The notes under the pieces are model-generated. The model saw only the letters and a list, made by a program, of their open reading frames with translations, was not told the origin of the DNA and made no database searches. From an uncultured Flavobacteriaceae bacterium (GTDB taxonomy: Bacteria > Bacteroidota > Bacteroidia > Flavobacteriales > Flavobacteriaceae): a stretch of DNA of 64,000 bases. The stretch's first letter is position 1, and each line of letters starts with the position of its first letter. The position numbers were made by a program, and so were the translations under genes. Shown here piece after piece: positions 55,213 to 63,142 of this stretch. The stretch covers positions 1 through 64,000 of the forward strand of contig CALGLR010000015.1 in assembly GCA_937959395.1 (NCBI GenBank), written 5' to 3'.

Positions 55213-56235
55213 TTATCTAGAGACTTTACCTGTACTTTCTCCGCCTAAAAACTTATTAATATCTTCTATTGATACCAAATTATAATCTCCGTATATCGTA
55301 TGCTTTAAACAGCATGATGCTACTGCAATATTAATTGCTTTTTGCTTATCTAATTTATGATTAAGTAATCCATAAATAAGGCCACCCATAAAAGCATCTC
55401 CACTTCCTACACGATCTACTACTGGTGTGACTTCTTTAATATCGGCATCATAAATATTTTTCTTGTCATATAAAACCCCACCTATTCTTTGGTGTGAAGC
55501 ACTAACTGAATACCTTAAAGTGGTCGCAATTAATTCTAGATTAGGACACTTTTCAAAAATTTTATCATACAAATTGGGTAGTGATTTTAAATCTTGATAA
55601 TTAGGGTTCTTCTTATTCTCGCCAAGCATATAATATGCGGTATCTATATCTCCTAAAATAACATTACTATATTTTAAGAGTTCTGGCATTATCTCTGAAG
55701 GCTCTTTACCGTACTTCCATAGTTTTGATCTATAATTTAAATCACATGAAATCGTAATTCCTAATTTACTTGCTACTTTAATCGCTTCAAGGCATTCTTC
55801 TGCTGCCGATTTTGATATCGCTGGCGTAATACCACTCCAATGAAACCAAGTTGCACCTTCTAATATTTTCTCCCAATTAAAAGTTCCTTTCTTTATATTC
55901 GCCATGGCACTATTAGCTCTGTCATAAACGACATTACTAGATCTCGTACCAGCTCCTGTTTCTAGAAAGTAAATACCCAATCTATCTTCACCAAAGAGCA
56001 CATTATTAGAAATCACGTTTCTTTTTCGCATTTCCATTAAAGCACTTTCTCCAATTTCATTATTAGGCAATTTTGTAATGAATTCTGATTGTATTCCAAA
56101 ATTTGCCAGAGAAACGGCTACATTAAATTCACCACCACCATAAGTTGCATTAAAAGATTTTGCTTGTGAAAACCTAAGAAATCGCTCGGTTGATAGTCGT
56201 AACATGATTTCACCAAAAGTTACAACTTTATTCAT
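55213..56235 (-). CDS. kdgK: 2-keto-3-deoxygluconate kinase (PfkB family)
   Basis: This 340-aa ribokinase-family enzyme starts VVTFGEIMLRLSTERFLRFS. It has the substrate segment ATYGGGEFNVAVSLANFGIQ and the catalytic VDRVGSGDAFMGGLIYGLL with the Asp base. In this locus its job is KDG to KDPG. It is between the SDR and eda genes with short spacing, a typical alginate-catabolism order. Confidence 0.92.
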   Translation of the reverse strand: MNKVVTFGEIMLRLSTERFLRFSQAKSFNATYGGGEFNVAVSLANFGIQSEFITKLPNNEIGESALMEMRKRNVISNNVLFGEDRLGIYFLETGAGTRSSNVVYDRANSAMANIKKGTFNWEKILEGATWFHWSGITPAISKSAAEECLEAIKVASKLGITISCDLNYRSKLWKYGKEPSEIMPELLKYSNVILGDIDTAYYMLGENKKNPNYQDLKSLPNLYDKIFEKCPNLELIATTLRYSVSASHQRIGGVLYDKKNIYDADIKEVTPVVDRVGSGDAFMGGLIYGLLNHKLDKQKAINIAVASCCLKHTIYGDYNLVSIEDINKFLGGESTGKVSR

Positions 56236-56258
56236 TTTGTATTTTATTAGTTATAATT

Positions 56259-57023
56259 TTATATACCTAAAGCTTGTCCACCTCCAATTTGAATAGTTTC
56301 GGCTGTTATAAAAGAAGCATCTTTACTTGCTAAAAATGAAATAACACCTGCTACATCTTCTGGTTGACCTAATCGTCCTAACATAATATTATTTGCCCAA
56401 GATGCAAAAACTTCTGGTTTAGTTGATTTAATTTGAGCATGGAATGCTGTATCTATAGTACCAGGAGATACTGCATTTACTCTAATACCATATTCAGCCA
56501 AATCTTTTGCTAATGCTCTTGTTATTGCGTGTACACCTGCTTTAGATGTACCGTAAATTCCAGCTCCTGGTCCTCCTGCAGTCCATCCTGCATTTGATGT
56601 ATAATTAATTATAGATGGGTGTTCTCCTTTTTTAAGAAAAGGTATAGCCGCTCTAGAAGCAAAAAATACAGAATCTAAGTTTAATGCCATTACAAATCTG
56701 TAAAAATCAGTTGTCATTTCTTCAAATCGAGATCTTCCACCTAAACCACCTGCATTATTTACAAGAACGTCAATTCTACCATATTTCTCACCTATTTTGG
56801 TAATGTTAGAAGTTACAGCTTCTTCTTTTGTAACGTCAAAACTACAATATTCTGCTGTAATACTTTGTGCAGTAAGTTCTTTTACTCTTTCTGCTCCTGC
56901 ATCATCTTCAATACCGTTTAATACTACGATATATCCATCTTTACCTAGTCTTTTTGCTACTTCAAAGCCTATTCCTCCAGTTGCTCCTGTTACGACAGCC
57001 ACTTTTCCGTTATTTTTATTCAT
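56259..57023 (-). CDS. SDR, probable DEH reductase of alginate catabolism
   Basis: This 254-aa classical SDR has VTGATGGIGFEVAKRLGKDG, VNNAGGLGGRSRF and YGTSKAGVHAI. In the alginate loci of Bacteroidota an SDR in this position reduces 4-deoxy-L-erythro-5-hexoseulose uronate (DEH) to 2-keto-3-deoxygluconate. The following kdgK and eda fit that. Its cofactor preference cannot be fixed from sequence. An alternative uronate reductase role is less likely. Confidence 0.85.
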   Translation of the reverse strand: MNKNNGKVAVVTGATGGIGFEVAKRLGKDGYIVVLNGIEDDAGAERVKELTAQSITAEYCSFDVTKEEAVTSNITKIGEKYGRIDVLVNNAGGLGGRSRFEEMTTDFYRFVMALNLDSVFFASRAAIPFLKKGEHPSIINYTSNAGWTAGGPGAGIYGTSKAGVHAITRALAKDLAEYGIRVNAVSPGTIDTAFHAQIKSTKPEVFASWANNIMLGRLGQPEDVAGVISFLASKDASFITAETIQIGGGQALGI

Positions 57024-57059
57024 CTTTTAATATTGTATTTTAATATGTTATAAATATTT

Positions 57060-58346
57060 TTAATTTTCTGTATTTACTACTAGTTTTACTTTTTTAATTA
57101 AAAATAAAATAGATAGTACACCTAATAACACAAATACTGTAATTGCTATGAATGCTGGTGTATATGACGATCCGCCATCTGTTATTTTTCCTATGAACCA
57201 ATTCATTATAATTGGAGAAATTGCAGCTACAGTTCCAGCTAATCCTGCCAATGTACCTACTGATGGCCCTCTAAATAAATCGCTAGATAACGTTTGAATA
57301 TTACCTATGGCAAATTGAAATCCAAAAAGCGCTAATCCTGCTAAATATATGAACGTCATATAATTTGAGTCGTTTACAAAAGATATAATTGAAACAAAAC
57401 CAATTATAATTAAAAGACTTCCTAAAACTATACTTGCTTTTCTACCAATATCTACAGAAGTACGTTTTATTATTGCTTCTGTAAATAATCCACCTAATAT
57501 TCCTCCAGCTGCAGCCATTAGATAAGAAATCCACATCGTTTTTCCTATCTCTTCTATACTTAGTCCAAATTTCGAATTTAGATAGATTGGCATCCAACCC
57601 GCAAAGAACCACCAGATAGGTTCTATAAAAAATCTGCATAACAAAACTCCCCAAGGCTGTTTGTAACTTAATATTCTCCCAACACTTAAACTTTTAGCAC
57701 CTTCAACAACAACGTTATTGTTTTCTATTCTATCATTAAGTATCATACTTTTTTCCTCTTCAGTAATCCAAGGATGATCTTCTGGTTTTGATTTATTAAG
57801 AATAAACCAAGGTATTACCCAAATTAATCCTAATACACCCAATATTATATAGGTAGACTTCCAACCAAATTGAGCATATAGATAAACTATAATAACTGGA
57901 GCAATAACATTACCTATAGACGCTCCAGAGTTAAAAATACCCTGCGCCAATGCGCGTTGTTTTACAGGAAACCATTCTCCATTGCTTTTTACAGCTCCAG
58001 GCCATAAACCCGCTTCACCTAAACCAAGTAAACCGCGAGCAATTGACAAGGAAACGACTCCTCTTGCTAATGCATGAAAAGCTGCAGCTAAAGACCAAAC
58101 GACTATAGATAAAACAAAACCTATTCTAGTACCTATTTTATCGTATAGCCTTCCTGATAAAAATTTACTAGCAGCATAGGTTATCATAAAGATATTAAGC
58201 ATTAATGCATAATCAGAATTATCCATTCCTAGATCTTTACCCATTTGCGGCCATAGTAAAGCAAAAGCTGTTCTATCGATATAATTTATTACAGTTGCAA
58301 TGAAGATTAACGTTATAATCCACCATCTTAATCCTTTTACTTTCAT
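57060..58346 (-). CDS. MFS transporter, uronate (ACS family) type
   Basis: This 428-aa inner-membrane protein has 12 helices and MFS motif A in GRLYDKIGTRIGF. The segment GLGEAGLWPGAVKSNGEWFP and the overall form are like hexuronate/anion transporters of the ACS family (ExuT-like). In this locus it likely imports DEH or other alginate-derived uronates. It is the first gene of the minus-strand operon. A palindromic ATTATTAACAATAAT (58367-58381) lies about 20-35 bp upstream of the start. Confidence 0.9.
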   Translation of the reverse strand: MKVKGLRWWIITLIFIATVINYIDRTAFALLWPQMGKDLGMDNSDYALMLNIFMITYAASKFLSGRLYDKIGTRIGFVLSIVVWSLAAAFHALARGVVSLSIARGLLGLGEAGLWPGAVKSNGEWFPVKQRALAQGIFNSGASIGNVIAPVIIVYLYAQFGWKSTYIILGVLGLIWVIPWFILNKSKPEDHPWITEEEKSMILNDRIENNNVVVEGAKSLSVGRILSYKQPWGVLLCRFFIEPIWWFFAGWMPIYLNSKFGLSIEEIGKTMWISYLMAAAGGILGGLFTEAIIKRTSVDIGRKASIVLGSLLIIIGFVSIISFVNDSNYMTFIYLAGLALFGFQFAIGNIQTLSSDLFRGPSVGTLAGLAGTVAAISPIIMNWFIGKITDGGSSYTPAFIAITVFVLLGVLSILFLIKKVKLVVNTEN

Positions 58347-58366
58347 GCTTTAATATATTCAATCGT

Positions 58367-58381
58367 ATTATTAACAATAAT
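58367..58381. promoter_or_regulatory. Candidate operator upstream of the MFS gene
   Basis: ATTATTAACAATAAT is an inverted repeat (ATTATT-AAC-AATAAT) similar in content to TGTTAATTAACA before the GntR gene. The similarity is partial and could be due to AT-richness. Confidence 0.25.
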
Positions 58382-58551
58382 ATAGCTAGTGATAACCCAT
58401 TATTTTGGAACGATTTATTTTTATGAAAAGTAGTAGTAAATATGACTATATATGACAATGCTATCTTAAGCCTATTACTTCCCTCCTAGTTTTATATTTA
58501 TAATTTTCAAAAAAATAAATTGTGCACTTTATTTTTTTGTCTTTTTTTAAT

Positions 58552-58710
58552 GAACTCATCTTGACTTTTTCTATTTCCTAAAAAACGGCCAAAATTCGCT
58601 CATATTTCGTTACTTTTTTTATGCGTAGCTAGGCTATGCCTTGCAAAAATTGCCTCATCTGTACTAATTTTATCTCATTTTCGATTAAAACAAAAAGTCA
58701 AGATCAGTTC
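58552..58710. repeat. Dispersed inverted-repeat element, copy 2 (159 bp)
   Basis: The outer arms GAACTCATCTTGACTTTTT and its near complement (58692-58710) bound the element. The centre reads GCGTAGCTAGGCTATGCCTT. It fills the gap between the GntR gene (58714) and the MFS start region and shares core and arm layout with the copies at 5.6 and 59.5 kb. Its right end lies 3 bp from the gntR stop. Confidence 0.75.
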
Positions 58711-58713
58711 GAT

Positions 58714-59415
58714 TTAAATATTGTAGCAATATTGATAAAGCACACTAAAATGTTCTTTCATTTTTTGTTTTGCTAATTTTGGATCTTTCATTTTTATAGC
58801 ATCAAAAACTTCTTGGTGCTCTCTAATACCTTGTTTAGATAAATTATTATCACAAACATGATATTTTTCAAAATTGGTTATAATCTCTGGGGTAATAATT
58901 AACATAAACGTATTCATTGTACTATTACCACTTGCCTTAGCTATAGCTAAATGAAATAACAAATCTTCCTGTACAGCATCTTCATCATTATTAACTTTTT
59001 CTGTATAAGCATCTAAAGCTGCTTTCATTTTAACCAAATCTTCATCAGTTCTTCTTAATGCTGCTAACCTTGCCGTTTTTAATTCTAATAGAATTCTTGT
59101 TTCTACTAACGATTTAAAATCTGGATCTTCTAACCTTAAAATATCTGCTATCATCCCATTCATAGCTATAACACCTATGTTAGCTACAAATGTTCCACTT
59201 TGAGGCATTGACTTTAATAGGCCATAAAACTCTAGTTTTTGAATAGCCTCTCTCACGTTACCTCTTGATACTTCAAATTTTTCTGAAAGCATACGCTCAG
59301 AAGGTAATTTATCTCCTGGCTCAAGATTTTTTGCATTTATTAAATCTTTAATGCCCTCAATAATGTGATTTTGAACATTTATATTTTCAGTTTTCGTTAT
59401 TACTTCTATTTTCAT
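58714..59415 (-). CDS. FadR/GntR-type transcriptional regulator
   Basis: This 233-aa protein has an N-terminal winged helix with LPSERMLSEKFEVSRGNVRE and a C-terminal all-helical FCD ligand-binding domain (about residues 85-233), whose His/Asp metal residues are partly seen in ETRILLELKTARLAAL and DLLFHLAIAKASGN. Such regulators respond to uronate or organic acid ligands. Its position in the alginate locus suggests control of the uptake and catabolism genes by DEH or KDG. A perfect palindrome precedes its start. Confidence 0.9.
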   Translation of the reverse strand: MKIEVITKTENINVQNHIIEGIKDLINAKNLEPGDKLPSERMLSEKFEVSRGNVREAIQKLEFYGLLKSMPQSGTFVANIGVIAMNGMIADILRLEDPDFKSLVETRILLELKTARLAALRRTDEDLVKMKAALDAYTEKVNNDEDAVQEDLLFHLAIAKASGNSTMNTFMLIITPEIITNFEKYHVCDNNLSKQGIREHQEVFDAIKMKDPKLAKQKMKEHFSVLYQYCYNI

Positions 59416-59423
59416 AAACTCAT

Positions 59424-59435
59424 TGTTAATTAACA
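59424..59435. promoter_or_regulatory. Palindrome before the GntR gene, possible autoregulatory operator
   Basis: TGTTAATTAACA is a perfect 12-bp palindrome 8 bp upstream of the gntR ATG on the minus strand. It is a candidate binding site but may also be chance in AT-rich DNA. Confidence 0.35.
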
Positions 59436-59468
59436 GGTTATTCCAAAAGTATTAAATTTTATATATGT

Positions 59469-59624
59469 ACTCGTTTAAACTTTTCCAATTTGCTAAAAAA
59501 TTGCCCTTTTGTCTCTAATTTTATCCTTTTTTTCATTCCGTAGCTAAGCTATGCAACTCATAAAAGTCGTCAATCAAAGCCAAAATGACTAATTTTCGCT
59601 TAAATCTAAAAAGTTTAAACGAGT
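59469..59624. repeat. Dispersed inverted-repeat element, copy 3 (156 bp)
   Basis: ACTCGTTTAAAC at 59469-59480 pairs with GTTTAAACGAGT at 59613-59624. The core CCGTAGCTAAGCTATGCAAC matches the copy near 5.6 kb except for a few bases. It fills much of the gap 59416-59750, with the hairpin at 59677 being the other feature there. Confidence 0.8.
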
Positions 59625-59676
59625 TCATTACTAGCTAAACTTATTCGTTGTTATTCTTATCAGTTTTTATAGTTTT

Positions 59677-59716
59677 GCTAAATTTTACTGATCAATTAAG
59701 ATCAGTAAAATTTAGC
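59677..59716. promoter_or_regulatory. Perfect 17-bp inverted repeat downstream of alginate lyase
   Basis: GCTAAATTTTACTGATC at 59677-59693 pairs with its exact complement at 59700-59716 across a 6-nt loop. It lies 35 bp after the PL7 stop. There is no T-run in either direction, so it may be an mRNA-stabilising hairpin, a terminator without U-tract or a protein site. Confidence 0.6.
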
Positions 59717-59750
59717 TTAAAGACAGACTAGGAACAATTCAAATAAAAAC

Positions 59751-60656
59751 CTAATGTCTAACTTCTAAACTATAATATCTAACTTTAGCAAAAGCACCTT
59801 CATCTCTTGTTTGAAAATAATTTCCTGCTTTGAAATAATTTTCAAAAACACCCCATTTTTTCATATGCATGTTTTCATACACTTTAAATTCATTATTATT
59901 CAATACTATTACCATTTTACCATCAGAAACTTTTACTTCTAAAGTAAATTTTTTAAATCCAACTTCTTCTTTAAAAGTAAACCCTTCATCATCACCCCAA
60001 GCACCATCATGTAATAACTGTTCTTGAGTAGCATTAAAATTCTTAAGTATTTTAGTTTTTACTCTTATTTTTCCTTCTTTCCAATATATTTTAAGCATTG
60101 GCGGCGCATTATTATCATCTTCACCTATTAAATCTCTTTGTTCATTGGTTAACCTTCCATGAATTTGCATGATAATTACTTTATGATACTTTCCTTTTTT
60201 ATCACGTGTTATTTCATCTATTGCTAATTTCCCTTTCATTGTTCCTCCTTGTTTGAAAGTCCAATTCACATTATTATTTCCAGAAACCATTTGTTCTCGC
60301 AACTCAGATCTTGAGTATTTCGTGTTTCTTGTAGTAGATTTAGTAGGGGAAGCATGAAAAACCAAAGCGCCTCTAACCGAATCGTTATACATGTGCGGAA
60401 TTAGCTCTTCATTTGTTCCATAATCTAAAATTTCTGGATATTCTACCTCCAGTGGTTTGTTACCTTTTAATGCAGGTGTTGTTAGTTTCCAATGTGTTAA
60501 ATCTATTTCTGGGAGCTTTACCTTTTTTCTGTTTTTATCCTTTTTTGATTTCTTAGTTTTAGTTTTCGTCTTTACGACTTCATTTTGTGCTTGACAATTA
60601 AAACTAAAAGCTGAAATCAATACTAATAAAGATAAAATTTTAATTTTTTGATACAT
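59751..60656 (-). CDS. Alginate lyase, polysaccharide lyase family 7
   Basis: This 301-aa exported enzyme depolymerises alginate by beta-elimination. After a signal peptide (ending CQAQ, possibly a lipoprotein with Cys21) comes a Lys-rich linker (residues about 29-47). The PL7 jelly-roll follows with the three signature motifs SRSELR (115-120), QIH (164-166) and YFKAGNY (274-280). QIH rather than QVH is associated in the literature with poly-guluronate or mixed activity rather than poly-mannuronate. It follows the PKD lipoprotein gene in the sus-like operon by 28 bp. It is the only lyase in this window. Confidence 0.93.
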   Translation of the reverse strand: MYQKIKILSLLVLISAFSFNCQAQNEVVKTKTKTKKSKKDKNRKKVKLPEIDLTHWKLTTPALKGNKPLEVEYPEILDYGTNEELIPHMYNDSVRGALVFHASPTKSTTRNTKYSRSELREQMVSGNNNVNWTFKQGGTMKGKLAIDEITRDKKGKYHKVIIMQIHGRLTNEQRDLIGEDDNNAPPMLKIYWKEGKIRVKTKILKNFNATQEQLLHDGAWGDDEGFTFKEEVGFKKFTLEVKVSDGKMVIVLNNNEFKVYENMHMKKWGVFENYFKAGNYFQTRDEGAFAKVRYYSLEVRH

Positions 60657-60684
60657 TAATTTCAGCTTTTATCTATTTTATAAA

Positions 60685-61671
60685 TTAGTTCACAGCTGTA
60701 ATAATTACAGAATCAGCTCGTATTTCTTCATCTCCACCAGTATATAAGAAATCACCAATACTATCACCTCCTATACCTCTTATGAAAAGAGCAACACTAT
60801 CATTAGCTCCTGCATTAAATGTATAGGTCTTAGTAAAATAACCATCATCACTTGGGTTATCTTGTACTTCAACTAAAAGATTATTTGTAGCATCCTCTAC
60901 CTGTGAAATTGTTGTATAACCCCAATCTTCTTGAGGAAAGTCTGCAGTATCTGTATAATAAGTTGGAGTGTAACCAGCTGCATAACCAGAACCTGTTAAA
61001 ACTCTTAACTCGAGCATACTAGGAAACGGACCACCTGTTGGGCTTTTAAAAGATGTAACTATTGCAATTGTATAATCTGCGTTTGGTGTAACTGCAAACT
61101 CTTGATATACATGATCTGGCTCATTATTATCAAATTTAACAACATTATCAGTACCTCCATTACCAGAACTAGATTCGCCTTGTTCTCCTATGTCTTTGTT
61201 AATCCAACCAGCACAAGAACAATCAGAACCTGAAGATTTAGGAAGCTTATCAAAATCAAAATTAATTAAAACTGGATCTGGAACTAATGGTTCATCTGGC
61301 TCAATAACTTCTATTGTTTCAGAAAAAGTACTTGAAACACCAAGATTATCTTTTGCTACTAATGTAACGACAAAAGTACCTTCACCAGGATAAGTAGTGG
61401 CACTATCAACATCTGTTGAAGTACTTCCGTTTCCAAAATCCCATGAGTAACTTGTTGCGCTAGTAGACCCGTTTCCAAATGTATAATTTTTCCACTCCTC
61501 GTCTGGTCCTGCACCTTGCGTAGCTGTAAAACTAGCTAATGGCGGCGTTTCATCTGCTATAGAATTAGCATCTAATGGTTCGAACTTTTCAAAATCTTCA
61601 CAACTATTAAATGCGAAGACCGCTATAATTGATAATATAGCATAAAAACTGTTTTTAAATTGCTTTTTCAT
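60685..61671 (-). CDS. PKD-domain surface lipoprotein of the alginate locus
   Basis: This 328-aa protein has a lipoprotein signal (MKKQFKNSFYAILSII... with Cys25 in FNSCED), a PKD domain (about residues 45-125, including SYSWDFGNGSTSTDVDSATT) and a C-terminal beta domain (about 130-328) that could bind carbohydrate, with Cys pair SDCSCAGW near its start. It fits the SusE/SusF-like or surface glycan-binding position: just after SusD, before PL7. Binding to alginate is inferred from place only. Confidence 0.82.
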   Translation of the reverse strand: MKKQFKNSFYAILSIIAVFAFNSCEDFEKFEPLDANSIADETPPLASFTATQGAGPDEEWKNYTFGNGSTSATSYSWDFGNGSTSTDVDSATTYPGEGTFVVTLVAKDNLGVSSTFSETIEVIEPDEPLVPDPVLINFDFDKLPKSSGSDCSCAGWINKDIGEQGESSSGNGGTDNVVKFDNNEPDHVYQEFAVTPNADYTIAIVTSFKSPTGGPFPSMLELRVLTGSGYAAGYTPTYYTDTADFPQEDWGYTTISQVEDATNNLLVEVQDNPSDDGYFTKTYTFNAGANDSVALFIRGIGGDSIGDFLYTGGDEEIRADSVIITAVN

Positions 61672-61688
61672 GACTCGTGTTTTTTTAA

Positions 61689-63128
61689 TTAATAACCTGG
61701 ATTCTGTGACATTACCCCTCTACTAAGGTTAATTTCTCTTTGTGGTATAGGCAGTAACAAATCTGAAGTATTAAAACTTCCACCTGTTGCTGCTGAAAAT
61801 TGAGAAAGTATACTTTGAGCTTCACCAAAACGAATTAAATCGAATAATCGATGATTTTCAAATGCCAACTCTACGCGCCTCTCGTCTAACAATTCTTCTT
61901 TTGTAATAGTAGTTACCACATCAGTTAAACCTGCTCTGTTTCTAACTTCTTGAAAAGAAGACAATGCAGCTGGCACTGAAGTATCATTACCTCCTGCCAT
62001 TATAGCTTCGACATGCATTAATAGTACATCTGAATATCTTAGAACAATCCAATCGTTTCCTGCTTTTGTAGGATCGATTGATGTTTCTTCTATATCTAAG
62101 GTTTCGTCACCATCTGGAATGTATTTTACGACTTGAAATTGTGAAGGTTGATCTGTATCTACTCTATAAGAGTAAAGTGTTCTATTTCCTCCTAAAGCGT
62201 CTAATGCATCTCTTACATCTTGTGTTGTATAATTAACGCCACTTGTTCTTCCTACTGCATTTAACCATTCTGCAGAAAAATTTTGACTATCTAATCCATC
62301 TTTCTCATACCCAATAGCAAAAATAATTTCATCATTTAATTCGTTAAAAAACACATCTTTAAAATTAGGCTCTAATGCAAATCCTGCAAGCATAATATCT
62401 TCACATAAACTTTGTGCTTCGACATAATTTGTTCCTAATGTTAAATATACTTTAGCTAATAAAGCTTGGGCTGCAGATTTAGATGCTCTTGTAATGTAGC
62501 TATTATCTAAACCATCAACCGCAGTTACTAAATCACTTACTATTAGCTCATAAATCTCAGCAGTATCAACTCTTGTATAAGAAATGGCTTGGTAACCAGG
62601 ATCGGTAATATCCAATACTTGATTAACTAATGGAATATCTCCATATAATCGTACTAAGTTAAAATAAGCATAAGCTCTTACGAATTTTGCTTCAGCTTCA
62701 ATATTTGCTCTATTAGCATCAGATGCTACGTCTATATTAGCGAGTACAACATTCGCTCTAAAAACAACATTATAGAAACTCCTATAATAATCTTCAACAA
62801 TACCATTAGTTGCTTGAACGGTATAGTTTTCGAATTGAGCAGCCTCTCCTTCGCTACTTTTTGTTCTGGTATTATCACTACGCATTTCTGTAAGATAGAA
62901 TTCAACTTGTAAGGAGTGATTATCATTTGAAGATGTAGAATTAACACCTTGAATACCGTCATACATATTTATAACACCTTTTAAAAGCTCTTCTTCATTA
63001 TTATAATATATCTCTGCATTAACTAAAGATTCTAAATCTGGAGATAAAAAGTCTTTTTCACAAGAGGAAAGAGAAATTCCCATTACAAACAAGACTATTA
63101 TTTTTATTGATTTCATACTATTTTTCAT
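61689..63128 (-). CDS. SusD/RagB family glycan-binding lipoprotein
   Basis: This 479-aa lipoprotein (Cys in SLSSCEKDFL) has the helical SusD fold: TPR-like segments such as AEAKFVRAYAYFNLVRLYGD and the C-terminal ERRVELAFENHRLFDLIRFG and LLPIPQREINLS, both family signatures. It binds oligosaccharides on the cell surface and works as the lid of the SusC channel, whose gene lies 14 bp upstream. In this locus the ligand should be alginate oligosaccharide. Confidence 0.93.
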   Translation of the reverse strand: MKNSMKSIKIIVLFVMGISLSSCEKDFLSPDLESLVNAEIYYNNEEELLKGVINMYDGIQGVNSTSSNDNHSLQVEFYLTEMRSDNTRTKSSEGEAAQFENYTVQATNGIVEDYYRSFYNVVFRANVVLANIDVASDANRANIEAEAKFVRAYAYFNLVRLYGDIPLVNQVLDITDPGYQAISYTRVDTAEIYELIVSDLVTAVDGLDNSYITRASKSAAQALLAKVYLTLGTNYVEAQSLCEDIMLAGFALEPNFKDVFFNELNDEIIFAIGYEKDGLDSQNFSAEWLNAVGRTSGVNYTTQDVRDALDALGGNRTLYSYRVDTDQPSQFQVVKYIPDGDETLDIEETSIDPTKAGNDWIVLRYSDVLLMHVEAIMAGGNDTSVPAALSSFQEVRNRAGLTDVVTTITKEELLDERRVELAFENHRLFDLIRFGEAQSILSQFSAATGGSFNTSDLLLPIPQREINLSRGVMSQNPGY

Positions 63129-63142
63129 TTTAGTTATTGTTA

